64,000 bases of DNA from NCBI RefSeq assembly GCF_007828955.1, contig NZ_VIVR01000001.1, positions 558,001 through 622,000 of the forward strand. Direction: 5' to 3'. The DNA comes from Kitasatospora atroaurantiaca. GTDB lineage: Bacteria > Actinomycetota > Actinomycetes > Streptomycetales > Streptomycetaceae. Positions 12,911 to 22,386 of the stretch are shown here, one piece after another; the stretch's first letter is position 1, and every line of letters starts with the position of its first letter. The notes under the pieces are model-generated. The model was not told the DNA's origin and searched no databases. It saw only the letters and a list, made by a program, of their open reading frames with translations. The position numbers were made by a program, and so were the translations under genes.

Positions 12911-13822
12911 GTGGGCAGCTGGGAGAGCGCGCTGAACGCGGCCGGGATCAACGACCCCGGACTGCGCGAGGACTACAGCCGACAGCGTCGGCAGGTGACG
13001 CAGTACAAGCGTGAGGCCGTGCTGGCCTCAGGACTCCTCCTGCCGCCGCGGCTCGTGCCGCACGTGATCGCGGCCACGGCCTACATGCACCGCACCGACA
13101 GCCTGCTCGACAGCGGCCCGCTCGACGACCGGAAGGCGGCGTACGCGCACTGGGAGCGGGAGGTCGCCGACAGCCTCGCCACCGGCGGGACCGACAACCC
13201 CGAGCTGCGCCCGCTGCTGAACACCGTCGCCGCGCACCCGACCCTGCGCGACCGCGCGCTGGAGCACCTCGCCGGGGCCGCCGCCGACCTCGACTTCGCC
13301 GGTTTCGCCACCGAAGCCGACTACCAGCACTACGTGGACGGCTACTCGCTGCCCGCGTTCATGGTGGTCGCCACCCTGCTCGGCCCGGACGGCGACCAGA
13401 CGGCCTACCGGACTGCCTGTCGCACCTTCATCGACGCCAGCCAGCGGCTCGACTTCGTCAGCGACCTCGCCGAGGACTTGGCCGATGGCCGCCTGACGAT
13501 CCCCGAGCAGACCCTGATCCGACACGGGGTCACCCGCACCGATCTGGAGCAGGCCCGCAACCTCCCGTCCGTCCGGGCGATGATCACCGGCCAACTCGAC
13601 CAGGTCGACCGCACCCTCGCCGAGGGTCGCGCCGTGGTCGGACTCGTCCCACCCGCCCACCGGCCCATGGTCCGCTGCATGATCGGCCTGGACGAGCTGA
13701 CCAGCGCCGCCGCCCGCGCCGACATCCCGGCCCTGCTGCGCCGCTCGGCCGGCCCTGCCAAGCTCGCCGCCCTTCGCCTGCTCGGCCTCGAGTACCTCCG
13801 GGCGCGCCGCGCGAGCCGCTGA
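12911..13822 (+). CDS. Squalene/phytoene synthase-family protein
   Basis: A 303-residue all-helical protein, GTG start at 12911 with GGGAGG about 12 bp upstream. Two acidic motifs of head-to-head isoprenyl synthases are visible: a first motif in YMHRTDSLLDSG (~residues 57-68) and a second, DFVSDLAEDLADGRLTIP (~180-198), which matches the D-x3-D-x4-GR-x3-P pattern. The first motif is shorter than the classical DxxxD. The family condenses two prenyl diphosphates, or is recruited to other prenyl chemistry. No carotenoid, hopanoid or P450 genes lie nearby, so its substrate and role are open. Confidence 0.7.
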   Translation: MGSWESALNAAGINDPGLREDYSRQRRQVTQYKREAVLASGLLLPPRLVPHVIAATAYMHRTDSLLDSGPLDDRKAAYAHWEREVADSLATGGTDNPELRPLLNTVAAHPTLRDRALEHLAGAAADLDFAGFATEADYQHYVDGYSLPAFMVVATLLGPDGDQTAYRTACRTFIDASQRLDFVSDLAEDLADGRLTIPEQTLIRHGVTRTDLEQARNLPSVRAMITGQLDQVDRTLAEGRAVVGLVPPAHRPMVRCMIGLDELTSAAARADIPALLRRSAGPAKLAALRLLGLEYLRARRASR

Positions 13823-14031
13823 GCACCATGGCCCCGCCCCGGGCCGCCCTGGTAGCTGCGAAGACGTGCTCCACCGTGGTGCGGCTGGTCGACAGGGTTC
13901 CGGTCCGGTCGGCCAGGTGCATGGTCACACGTGCCCCTCGGACTCCGGGATATCCCCATGCACATGACGGGCAACCAGCGCCTGCCGTGATCGCCCCTGG
14001 CGGGCGAGCTTGAGCTCAGCCCGGGGCGCTG

Positions 14032-14352
14032 TCATCGAGACCTGGTCATCTCAGCGATCCTGGTGAGGTCGAGGTCATCGCCGCTGATATCGGCAAGCCA
14101 GTCGTCATGGACGTATTCGAACGCATACGTCCGGGTGTCGAGTACACCGATGCTGCCGGCCGTGATCCGCTGCTCCGGATTGATCGGCTCCGGCTGCCAC
14201 CGATCCCTCTTGGGGTCGACCAGCTGGGCGAGCGCGTGTGACACCGTCGGGCCGTAGCGGCGGGGTCCGTTCTCGTGGTGGGACTGGCCGCCGACATGCA
14301 GGCGCGGCTGGAGATGCTCGATGAGCCTGGAGAGCCTCTCCCGATCTCCCAT
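14032..14352 (-). CDS. Hypothetical protein, 106 residues
   Basis: The start at ATG 14352 gives a compact, moderately acidic protein with a coherent C-terminal half (GVLDTRTYAFEYVHDDWLADI). No family recognised, no signal peptide and no membrane segment. The ribosome site is weak, and a start at 14460 is possible. It sits alone beside a GH1 remnant and may itself be a fragment. Confidence 0.45.
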   Translation of the reverse strand: MGDRERLSRLIEHLQPRLHVGGQSHHENGPRRYGPTVSHALAQLVDPKRDRWQPEPINPEQRITAGSIGVLDTRTYAFEYVHDDWLADISGDDLDLTRIAEMTRSR

Positions 14353-14481
14353 TACTGATGTTCTCGGCCTGGAATCCCTCGGTGGCGGAGGCTGGATCCG
14401 TGCATCCCGGTGCACTCCGGTCAGCATCGCTCGTTCCGTACGGCCGAAATCTCCGTCCACCGTCTTGCCGCGATGCCCGAC

Positions 14482-14615
14482 CTACTGCCCGCGCCTCGCG
14501 CGGTGGGCTGCGATCAGGTCGCGGTACCAGGGGCACGAGGCCTTCGGGATGTGCACCTGGGTGTCGACGTGGACGAGGCCCGAAGCGCTGGCGGTAGCCC
14601 TCAGCCCAGCGAGCA
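14482..14615 (-). pseudogene. 3' remnant of a GH1 beta-glucosidase gene
   Basis: The minus strand gives WAEGYRQRFG and, after a one-base shift, LVHVDTQVHIPKAS-PWYRDLIAAHR followed by a stop. This is the conserved C-terminal end of glycoside hydrolase family 1 (FGLVHVD...PKASYxWYRDLI). The catalytic barrel is absent. A second, independent remnant of the same region lies at 48779-48908. Confidence 0.75.
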
Positions 14616-14791
14616 CCCCAGCGGACACAGCCGCTCCTGCCGACCCACACGCGGACGGGCTCGGTTCCGCTTGCGTCACATCCCTGGACGCGAACCGACC
14701 CACATGTTGTCATGTTCGCGACCAAAGCCCGGGTTTCACGGGACCACCGCGGCACCCAGGGTTGTCGGATGAACGGAAGGAAAAGCCCGTG

Positions 14792-15436
14792 ATGCTACGT
14801 GCGCTGGCCGCCACGGGGGTTGTCGCATCGCTGTTCGGCGGCACGATCGCCCAGAGCAGCTCGGCCCTGCCGACCACGCCCCCGCCGGACAAGATCGTCA
14901 TCGATGTGGCGACCGTCAACGGATCCGGCTGTCCGGCCGGGACCGCCGCGGTCGCCGTCGCCCCGGACAACACCGCCTTCACCGTGACGTACAGCTCCTA
15001 CCTCGCCCAGATCGGCCTCGGCTCCAAGCCGACCGACTTCCGCAAGAACTGTCAGCTGAACCTTCGCGTGCACGTCCCGCAGGGCTTCACCTACGCGATC
15101 GCCTCCGCCGACTATCGCGGCTTCGCCCACCTGGAGAAGGGCGCGAAGGCCGTCCAGCGGGCCAACTACTACTTCCAGGGCTCGCCCCAGACCGACTCCC
15201 TCAGCCACCAGTTCAACGGCCCGTACGACGACAACTGGCAGGCCACCGACACCGTCTCAGTCGCCGCCCTGGTCTGGGCGCCGTGCGGCGAGCAGCGCAA
15301 CTTCAACATAAACACCGAACTGCGAGTCAACGCCGGCACCTCCGACCCGACCAAGACGACCAGCTTCATGACGATGGACTCGACCGACGGCGACATCAAC
15401 ACCGTCTACCGCCTCGCCTGGAAGTACTGCCCCTGA
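14792..15436 (+). CDS. Secreted DUF4360 family protein
   Basis: A 214-residue protein with a signal peptide (MLRALAATGVVASLFGG, cleavage near SSSA-L). The mature domain matches the DUF4360 pattern: VNGSGCPAGT near the start, DFRKNCQL in the middle, CGEQRNFNINTELRV and a final WKYC. Conserved cysteines suggest disulphides. A GGAAGGA ribosome site precedes ATG 14792; an in-frame GTG three bases earlier is also possible. DUF4360 proteins are secreted by actinomycetes and fungi; their function is unknown. Confidence 0.88.
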   Translation: MLRALAATGVVASLFGGTIAQSSSALPTTPPPDKIVIDVATVNGSGCPAGTAAVAVAPDNTAFTVTYSSYLAQIGLGSKPTDFRKNCQLNLRVHVPQGFTYAIASADYRGFAHLEKGAKAVQRANYYFQGSPQTDSLSHQFNGPYDDNWQATDTVSVAALVWAPCGEQRNFNINTELRVNAGTSDPTKTTSFMTMDSTDGDINTVYRLAWKYCP

Positions 15437-15443
15437 CGGCCGC

Positions 15444-15476
15444 CGGGCGGGCCGTCACCCCCGTACGGCCCGCCCG
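15444..15476. terminator. Bidirectional hairpin between convergent genes
   Basis: CGGGCGGGCCGT pairs with ACGGCCCGCCCG around a short C-rich loop, placed between the DUF4360 stop (15436) and the end of the leftward propeller gene (15528). Confidence 0.75.
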
Positions 15477-15527
15477 CGCCGAAGGCCTCCACCGCGGACA
15501 GCTCCTCGACCTGCCACGCGGCGCCGG

Positions 15528-18500
15528 TCAGTAACTGATCACGATCCTCGGCACGCTGTGCTTGTCGTTGAGCATCCCGGTGGCGCCGGTGAAGCCGATC
15601 AGGGCCGGGCTGGGCAACTTCACCGCGACGTCGATGACCTCTCTGCCGTCGATGGCCACCAGCAGACGCCCGTTGAGCACCCGGAACTCGACAACCCGCT
15701 CGCCGGCGCGCAGGTTGGGGATGCCGGTGGTGGTGGCGGCGTACACCAGTTGCTGGCCCTTGCTGCCGGTGGCCACACCCATGAAGTTGTCGGACGGGTC
15801 GCTGGGGCCCTTGTGGGTGACCAGGGTGACCGCCACCCCGTGCAGCCCGGCGTAACCCAGACCACCACCTCCGATGCCGAGGGAGTGGTCGGTCTCCAGG
15901 CCGGCGTCGAGGATCACCAGGGCCAGGCCGTCCGCCCCGGTGCCGCCGCCGATGACCGAGGAGAACTTGCCGGAGAGCTTCGCGGTGGGCACGGCGAGCG
16001 GACAGATCGCCGAACCGACCTGGCTGTTGAGGGCCTCGGTGAGGACGAGGTCGGTACCGGAGAGCTTGGCGCTGCCGTTGAGCGCCCAGCCGGTGACGGG
16101 TGGCAGCGGCCCGCTCTGCACCCCGCTGCCGTTGAACCGGACGGTCTGCGCGCCCTGGCCATCGTTGCCGGTGATCAGGTACGTCCCGGTGGGAGCCGCC
16201 CCAACGGCCGTCGGCACGAATTTGATGCGCTGGATGTACTCCTGGCCGGGGGTGAGCTCCTGCCCCTCGGGAATGGGGTCGATCGGGTGGTAGGGCGCGG
16301 TGGGCGGCGCAGCCTTGGTGATCGTCAGCGGCAGATTGCCGGTGTTCTTGATCACGAAGCTCTGCTCGGCCCAGCCGCCGACCGGTACGTTCCCGAAGTC
16401 CAGCGCCATCGGAGTGATCGTCATATGCGGTGCGCCGTTGATCGCCTTCCCACTGAGCGGCACGGTGACGAACCGTTGGGAGACACCGGTGAGGGTGAAC
16501 TGGGAGCGGTCGCCGCCCGACGGACTGGGGACCTTCGGGGCGTAGGTCACGTCCACGGTCAAGGACGCGCTGGGGTGGATCACCGTGCCGGGCTTGGGCG
16601 GGTTGTTCAGGGTGAAGGGCGCGGCGGGCAGGGTGACGGAGGCCACCGTCTCGTCGGCGTCGCCGGTGTTGGTGATGCTGACGCTCAGGTTCTTGGAGGT
16701 GTTGGTGGCGATCTCGCCGAAGTCCAGCGAGGGCGGGGCGGCGGCGAAGCCCGGCTTGGTTCCGGTGCCGTACATGTCGAAGCCCACGATGCCCTGCTTT
16801 CCGTCGACTGTGACGTCGAAGGTGAGCGTGGCCGTGGCGTCACCGGCCACCGTTGGGGTGAAGGCGACGGGCACACTGAGCTTCCCGTCCTTGTTCAGCG
16901 TGATGGGCAGGTTCGGCGGCGGGGTGCCGATGGCGAAGGGGGCGGTAGTGGTCACCTTGTTGATCGTCACCGTCCGGGTCGCGGTGACCGCTTCGGCGCT
17001 GCGGCCGGTGGTGCCGACCGCGACCCGGCCGAAGTCGACCGTCTTCCCGGTCAGCGCCGACTGGGACGGGCTGCCGAAGCCGATCACCTTGCCGTCCCTG
17101 GTCCCGACGTAGACCCGCCCGTTGCTGATGGCGGGGACGGGGAACTTGACGGCGGTGCCGATATTGGCGGACCAGCGCACCTTGAGCACGCCCTGGACCG
17201 GGATGGGGTCGTACGCGCGCACCTGGGCGTCGGCGCCGTCGGGTCCGGTCGGGCAGATGATCCAGACCAGCGCCGATCCAGGGGTCGTCCCGTGCGAGGA
17301 GACCACCGGGGAGCCCGGGTAGTGGCCGATCGGACCGCTGGTGCCCACACTGGTCAGCGCGGGCACGCCGGTGCCGGTGGTGCCGTACCTGAAGGCGCGC
17401 AGCACGCTGTCGTTCTCCGGAACGTAAACATAACCGCCGTCGCCGCCCCAGACCGCCGGATGGCCCCAGACCCCGTGGTACGGGCCGGCCATGTTGACCA
17501 CCAGGTCGGTGTCGTTGGGCCCCTGCTTGCGGCCGCCGAGGCTCTCGCGGTTGAGCAGGAAGACCCGGCCGTCCTTGCCGATCTGGACCAGCAGGTGCGG
17601 GTACTGCGTGCCGGTGCCGAACGGCGGGTTCGGCAGGGCGACCGGTCCGCCGGAGCCGAGGTCCATGTCGTCGCGGTCCAGCTGGTCCGCGTTGGCGGGG
17701 CAGAAGAAGTCCTTGGCGGCCAGGGCCGGACCACTGCTGGCGAGGTGGACCACCGACTCCGCCAGCTGGCCCGGCGGCCGGCTGCCCGGGCCCTTGGGGG
17801 GCGAGACGCCATTGCCCGTGGAGAAGAAGATCCGGCCAGGGCCGTCGGAGACCAGGCCGCCGCCGCTCATCCAGACCCCGGCCATGCCGGAGGAGCTGCC
17901 GTTCTCGGTGGCCCACATCCGCAGCGCGCGCGTGTCGGTCCTGACGCCCACCACATAGCCGACGTACGGACCGTGGTCGCAGTGCGAGCCGAAGCCGGCG
18001 AAAATCTCATTGTCGAGCAGCAGCAGTCCCGGGCGCTGCATCGCGGTGAACGGATTGAACCGGCTCTGCGGGAAGTTCACCGGACTGCCCTGGATGGTGA
18101 CCGGCCAACCGGGCTGGACGCTGCCGGTGGCGGGCTCAAGCGCGAACATGTACCAGTGCGGGTTCTGCACGTCGGGACCGTCGTTGACCTTGGCGGTGAC
18201 GTACACCAGCCTGGTCGTGGGGTCGTAGACCGGGGTGGCGGTGACCCCGATGTTCGGCACCAGGTCACCGCAGCCGATCGCCGACGCGGGCCACGGTTTG
18301 CCGAGCGACTTGCTCCAGAGGATGCTGCCGCTGACCGCATGGATTCCGTAGACCATGTTGTTCTCGGTGGCGGCGATCAGGGTGTCGCCGATGACCAGGG
18401 GCTGGGCGTAAACCTGGCCGTCCAGCTGGGTGGCGAACAGCTGGCCGAAGTCGCCCGAGCTGACGTTCGCCGGCGACAGCTCCGGTTCGTTGGGCGTCCA

Positions 18501-18572
18501 CCCGGTGCGCATGGGGTCGATCGACACGGTGGTGTCATCGGTGATGGCCGTGGTCTGCTGCGTCAGAGTCAT
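15528..18572 (-). CDS. Large beta-propeller, triple ASH and lectin-like domain protein
   Basis: 1014 residues. Residues ~20-490 form a PQQ/quinoprotein-like beta-propeller, with strands such as QPLVIGDTLIAATENN and VYGIHAVSGSILWS. Three ASH/choice-of-anchor-D domains follow, each opening with an LDFG-x-V motif (~505, ~615, ~715) and containing an ITNTG or IKNTG strand. The last ~190 residues resemble an L-type lectin-like domain and end LIGFTGATGMLNDKHSV. The ATG at 18572 has GGAGG 7 bp upstream, so the start is secure, yet no signal peptide or membrane anchor is visible, which is unusual for this architecture. A degraded copy of the lectin end lies at 29609-29740. Role unknown; binding of a carbohydrate or surface partner is inference. 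Confidence 0.8.
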   Translation of the reverse strand: MTLTQQTTAITDDTTVSIDPMRTGWTPNEPELSPANVSSGDFGQLFATQLDGQVYAQPLVIGDTLIAATENNMVYGIHAVSGSILWSKSLGKPWPASAIGCGDLVPNIGVTATPVYDPTTRLVYVTAKVNDGPDVQNPHWYMFALEPATGSVQPGWPVTIQGSPVNFPQSRFNPFTAMQRPGLLLLDNEIFAGFGSHCDHGPYVGYVVGVRTDTRALRMWATENGSSSGMAGVWMSGGGLVSDGPGRIFFSTGNGVSPPKGPGSRPPGQLAESVVHLASSGPALAAKDFFCPANADQLDRDDMDLGSGGPVALPNPPFGTGTQYPHLLVQIGKDGRVFLLNRESLGGRKQGPNDTDLVVNMAGPYHGVWGHPAVWGGDGGYVYVPENDSVLRAFRYGTTGTGVPALTSVGTSGPIGHYPGSPVVSSHGTTPGSALVWIICPTGPDGADAQVRAYDPIPVQGVLKVRWSANIGTAVKFPVPAISNGRVYVGTRDGKVIGFGSPSQSALTGKTVDFGRVAVGTTGRSAEAVTATRTVTINKVTTTAPFAIGTPPPNLPITLNKDGKLSVPVAFTPTVAGDATATLTFDVTVDGKQGIVGFDMYGTGTKPGFAAAPPSLDFGEIATNTSKNLSVSITNTGDADETVASVTLPAAPFTLNNPPKPGTVIHPSASLTVDVTYAPKVPSPSGGDRSQFTLTGVSQRFVTVPLSGKAINGAPHMTITPMALDFGNVPVGGWAEQSFVIKNTGNLPLTITKAAPPTAPYHPIDPIPEGQELTPGQEYIQRIKFVPTAVGAAPTGTYLITGNDGQGAQTVRFNGSGVQSGPLPPVTGWALNGSAKLSGTDLVLTEALNSQVGSAICPLAVPTAKLSGKFSSVIGGGTGADGLALVILDAGLETDHSLGIGGGGLGYAGLHGVAVTLVTHKGPSDPSDNFMGVATGSKGQQLVYAATTTGIPNLRAGERVVEFRVLNGRLLVAIDGREVIDVAVKLPSPALIGFTGATGMLNDKHSVPRIVISY

Positions 18573-18779
18573 GCGGTGCCTCCGGTGCGCGCGATGATGG
18601 TCGTTGCATTGCTACGGATATCCCCGGCCGCCACTCTCCGTTCGTGCCAAGAGGAGTTAAATCCCGCAATTGGGCGACATACCGTCAGATCCTTTTGGCT
18701 CACGCGTCGTCATGGGGCCAAGACTCTGGGGGTCCAGTGAGCTGCCAGCGTTGGGCGGAGACCTCGACGGTGCCGGCCG

Positions 18780-19470
18780 TGAATCGTCGCCCTGGCCGAC
18801 GCCGTCCCGCCGGTCGACCGTGCCGGAACGCTCGGCCGTGGCCAGCCGTGGGACGGGCGCACCGCCGGAGAGCAGGGACTGCAGCACCAGGACAGTTGAT
18901 CGACGGCATACGGTGGCGGATCCGGACCGGGGCGCCGTGGCGGGACGTGCCGCAGCGGTACGGCCCGTGGGATCGGGTCTACGACCTGTTCAGGCGCTGG
19001 CAGCGCAACGGGGCCTGGAAGCGGATTCTGGGACAGCTGCAAGCCCGGGCCGATGCGAACGGACCGATCATCTGGGAGGTGAACGTGGACTCCACGATCG
19101 CCCGCGCCCACCAACATGCCGCCGGAGCGCGCAGGTGCGACTTGCAGAAGGAACCTCCCGGCGGTGTCGATGTCGAGCCTGACGATCACGCCCTGGGTCG
19201 CTCCCGTGGCGGATGGACGACCAAGCTGCACCTGGCGGTCGAGCAGGGGCAGAAGCCGCTGTCGCTCCTGGTGACCGCCGGCCAGCGGCACGACAGCCCG
19301 CAGTTCCGGCCCGTCCTGGAGAGCATCCGAGTGCCTCGCCCCGGTAGCGGACGACCGCGCACGCGTCCTGCCACGGTCCGCGCCGACAGGGCCTACGGCT
19401 CCCGGGCGAACCGTGCCTATCTGCGCAGGCGCGGCATCCGCTGCACCATCCCGGAGAAGGCCCGGGAATG
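18780..19470 (+). pseudogene. Degraded IS5-family transposase
   Basis: From ~18895 the frame reads IDGIRWRIRTGAPWRDVP, YGPWDRVYDLFRRWQ, VDSTIARAHQHAAGA, LGRSRGGWTTKLHLAVE and RADRAYGSRANRAYLRRRGI, the hallmark blocks of an IS5-type DDE transposase. The N-terminal part is frameshifted. The reading ends shortly after CTIPEKA, about 80 residues too soon, so the third catalytic residue and C-terminus are missing. No terminal repeats found. Confidence 0.8.
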
Positions 19471-19728
19471 GATCGCCGACCCGGGCACGCTGCCCTACGA
19501 CGCCTCACCGGTCGGACTCGGGCAAGCCGAGTGGCAGGAGTCGACTCTCCTGGGAGTCGTGGTGACGACGGGACCTCTGTGACGGGCCGACCTTCCCCGT
19601 CCGAGGTCCCGGGACGTCCCGGGGAAGGTCACCGTCGTGCGTCGTCGAATGCGGCTGGGACTGCCGGGGCAGCAGCCATCGCGCCCGCAACTGCGGGGAG
19701 TTCGGCAATGGCGTAATGGAACATGCAC

Positions 19729-19760
19729 GGCATCCCGCCCGCGCGGGCGGGCGGGATGCC
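19729..19760 (-). terminator. Terminator of the M4 metalloprotease gene
   Basis: A 12-bp perfect stem (GGCATCCCGCCC / GGGCGGGATGCC) lies 26 bp beyond the stop codon. Confidence 0.8.
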
Positions 19761-19785
19761 ACAGGTTCTTCGGGGTACTACTCGA

Positions 19786-21396
19786 TCAGCCGGGCAGCGA
19801 ACCGACGTTGACCGCCGCCCAGGCGGTGGCGACCTGCTTGGACTCGGTGGAGTCGGCGCCGTACAGGTCGGTGGCGGCCTTGAGCGTCGCGTCGCGGGCG
19901 CCCGCGTAGTCGGTGGTGGAGGTGAAATAGGTGGTGAGCGCCCGGTACCAGACCTGGGCGGCCTTGTCCCGCCCGATGCCGGTGACCGAAGTGCTGTTCA
20001 CCGTCGGGCTGTTGTAGTCGAAGCCATTGATGCTCTTGCTGCCGCTGCCCTCCGACAGCAGGTAGAAGAAGTGGTTGGCCACGCCCGAGGAGTAGTGCAC
20101 GTCGAGGTTGCCCACGCCGTCGTACCAGGAGTCGGCCGAAGAGCCGTCCTTGGAGGGCTGGTCCATGTACCGCAGCGGCGTGTTGTTGCCGTTGAGGTTG
20201 ATCAGCTCGCCGATCCAGTAGTTCGGCGGGTTGGCGGGCAGGTTGGCGTACCACTCGACCATCGTGCCCATGATGTCGGAGGTCGCCTCGTTCAGACCGC
20301 CGGACTCCCCCGAGTAGTTGAGGCCCGCGGTGGCCGAGGTGACGCCGTGCGTCATCTCGTGACCGGCGACGTCGATCTCGGTGAGCGGGGCACTGTCGTT
20401 CTGCCCGTCGCCGTAGGTCATGCAGAAGCAGGAGTCGTCCCAGAACGCGTTCACGTAGCCGGTGTCGTAGTGCACCCGGCTGAGCGCGCCGACGCCGTCG
20501 TTGCGGATGCCGTTGCGGCTGAAGGTGTTCTTGTAGAAGTCCCAGGTCTTGGCGGCGCCGAAGTAGGCGTCCACGGCGGCGGATTCGCGGTTGGCGGCGG
20601 TTCCGTCGCCCCACTGGTCGGTGGCGTTGGCAAACAGTGTGCCGTTGCCGGAGGTACCGTTGCCCATGTCGTTGGCGGACTGGCCGCCACGGCTCGCGTC
20701 CTGCAGCTGGTACTGCGAGCCGGACTGCGTGGTGGTGAGGTCGACGCTGCCGACGAACACGCCCTTGCCGCTGCCGGTCTCGATGCCCTCGAACTTCTGC
20801 AGCACCGCACCGCTCTTGGCGTCCGTTACGACGTGCAGCTTGCTCGGGGTGCCGTCCTTCTGCCGGCTGGTGACCACGGTCTCCCAGGCGAGGATGGGGG
20901 TGCCCTTCGCCGCCCAGACCACCAGGCGCGGGGCCGTCTGAACGGTGGACCCGGCCTCGGCGGCAAGGGCGGTGGCCTGTGCCTTGGGGGCGGCCTGGGC
21001 GGGGGTGATGGCGAGGCCGTTGAGCGAGGCCTTGGCGGCGCGGTCGACACCCCTGGTAGACCCGTTCGGTGCCTGATGCACGATCAGGTCGCCCCCGAGG
21101 ACGGGCAGATCGTGGTACATGCGCTCGTAGCGCAGGTGACGGGTGCCGTCGGCGTCCCGGAACGCGTCCTTGACGACCAGCTTCTCCTGGTCGCTCAGGC
21201 CCAGCGACTTGGCCAGCGCCAAGCTCTGTACCCTTGCGTCGGTGAACAGTTGGGCCCGGCTCGCGAACTGCGGCGAGGCGGCGGCCGTGGGGGCGGTGGC
21301 GGTGGCCTGCGCCAGCGCCGGTATGCCGGCCAGGAGCAGGGCGGCGGAGGCGGCGATGGCAGCCTTCGGGACCCGGGTACGGGCGTGTGAGGACAT
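19786..21396 (-). CDS. Secreted M4 (thermolysin-family) metalloprotease
   Basis: A 536-residue preproenzyme. ATG 21396 follows GAAGGAG and opens a signal peptide (~1-33, ending ALAQATA). A propeptide with FTP/PepSY-type features (~35-200, e.g. LPVLGGDLIVHQ) precedes the catalytic domain. Zinc ligands are in HEMTH (His346, Glu347, His350) and Glu370 in GLNEATSD, 20 residues after the second His as expected. The C-terminal helical lobe contains the family block VHYSSGVANHFFYLLSEG with the substrate-contacting His region. It is likely an exported nutrient or developmental protease, autoprocessed after secretion. It forms a monocistronic unit with its own terminator. Confidence 0.95.
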   Translation of the reverse strand: MSSHARTRVPKAAIAASAALLLAGIPALAQATATAPTAAASPQFASRAQLFTDARVQSLALAKSLGLSDQEKLVVKDAFRDADGTRHLRYERMYHDLPVLGGDLIVHQAPNGSTRGVDRAAKASLNGLAITPAQAAPKAQATALAAEAGSTVQTAPRLVVWAAKGTPILAWETVVTSRQKDGTPSKLHVVTDAKSGAVLQKFEGIETGSGKGVFVGSVDLTTTQSGSQYQLQDASRGGQSANDMGNGTSGNGTLFANATDQWGDGTAANRESAAVDAYFGAAKTWDFYKNTFSRNGIRNDGVGALSRVHYDTGYVNAFWDDSCFCMTYGDGQNDSAPLTEIDVAGHEMTHGVTSATAGLNYSGESGGLNEATSDIMGTMVEWYANLPANPPNYWIGELINLNGNNTPLRYMDQPSKDGSSADSWYDGVGNLDVHYSSGVANHFFYLLSEGSGSKSINGFDYNSPTVNSTSVTGIGRDKAAQVWYRALTTYFTSTTDYAGARDATLKAATDLYGADSTESKQVATAWAAVNVGSLPG

Positions 21397-21683
21397 GGGA
21401 CTCCTTCGCACAGTGGGGTTAGGCGCAGGGAGCTGATGGGGGGGAGCGCACGGTGGGCGGGAACCCTGCGGTGCGGCTGGGAAAAGCCTGGCAGTCCGCC
21501 GAGAGGAATGACATGGCCACGGCGAAACCTTCACGGAAACTACAGCGCGTAAAGCCGTTCGGCGGGCCCAACCCCCGTCAAACGGCGGGATTATGACTCC
21601 TCATCAGATACCGGAGCGCCACATGCGGCGATCGTTCGCCTCCGGAGCGCAACCAAGCCGTTGGCCCAGGGGCAGGGGTGGCG

Positions 21684-21833
21684 TCAATCGGCCTCGACGG
21701 CTCCGAGGAGCAGGTACGGGTCGGCGCCCTTGAGGCTGATCGTGCCGAAGGGGTCGTCGATGCGGCGGTCCTCGAAGACGCCCGGGGCCTGTGCGTCGTC
21801 GGTGGCCGCGTAGTAGTCGTAGATGTTTCCCAT
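21684..21833 (-). pseudogene. Short fragment of a small actinobacterial hypothetical protein
   Basis: A 49-residue reading frame (ATG 21833) begins MGNIYDYYAATDD and contains FGTISLKGADPYLLLGA, resembling the N-terminus of a family of ~100-150 residue Streptomyces proteins of unknown function. It stops early. Upstream (~21866-22020) the same strand encodes another unassigned C-terminal scrap (RHLGGIEEVHLAEARL). Probably debris, though a short product cannot be excluded. Confidence 0.4.
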
Positions 21834-22054
21834 GGCCTGACCGTCCCAGCCGCCAGTGGGGTGCGTCAGGAACCAGCCGTCTCTGTGATCAGAGCCACCG
21901 CCGCGTCGAGCTTGCCGAGCTCCTCCGGGCTGAGCGTCGGGTTAGCGGCCCGCCGCAGCCTGGCCTCCGCAAGGTGTACCTCTTCGATGCCGCCGAGATG
22001 CCGTAGCAGCGAGGAGAGCACGGCTCGGCTGCACGGCTGGGGTGACGGGCGAGC

Positions 22055-22225
22055 GAGGTGGCGTAGCGGCTCATGGTGTGGAGGGTCGCCTGAGGGGTGA
22101 GTGCCTGGCCGCCGAGGATCACGTCCTGCAGGTCGCGGAAGTACTGGACGTACGGGTCCGGGGTGAACGTGCTGAGCATGACGGCGGGTTGGTCGGTCGT
22201 GTCGGCGAAGGTGTGCGGTGCCCGG
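22055..22225 (-). pseudogene. C-terminal fragment of a cupin-domain protein
   Basis: The translation HTFADTTDQPAVMLSTFTPD-PYVQYFRDLQDVI ... LTPQATLHTMSRYAT matches the end of small cupin proteins. The metal-binding strands are lacking. In the same frame a signal-peptide-like start (MRGTRAAVRAVGG, ATG 22347) has been joined upstream, so the present reading frame is a chimera. Confidence 0.55.
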
Positions 22226-22386
22226 GCGGGAGCATCACAGGAGGGCGGCGTGGACGGGCTTGTCGGTCCCTCACGGCCCGGCAGTGTCACCACCAAGGCA
22301 AGCCCGACGCCTCCCACGGCCCGTACTGCGGCCCGCGTCCCACGCATCGATGCGACTCCCCTTCGTGTCGCGCGCGCCGGACCGGC

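Noticed and set aside
13823..14031. Minus-strand start-like sequence (MTMHLADRTGTLSTSRTT)
   Set aside because: It degenerates into Arg/Gly-rich frame sequence; could be an N-terminal scrap but nothing identifies it.
14108..14242. 45-codon plus-strand ORF beginning MDVFERIRPGVEYTD
   Set aside because: Antisense to the hypothetical protein at 14032-14352 and no ribosome site; chance ORF.
15558..18740. 1060-codon open frame antisense to the propeller-lectin gene
   Set aside because: Asp/Gly/Val/Arg-rich mirror of the true gene, with no domain; start and ribosome site favour the minus-strand gene.
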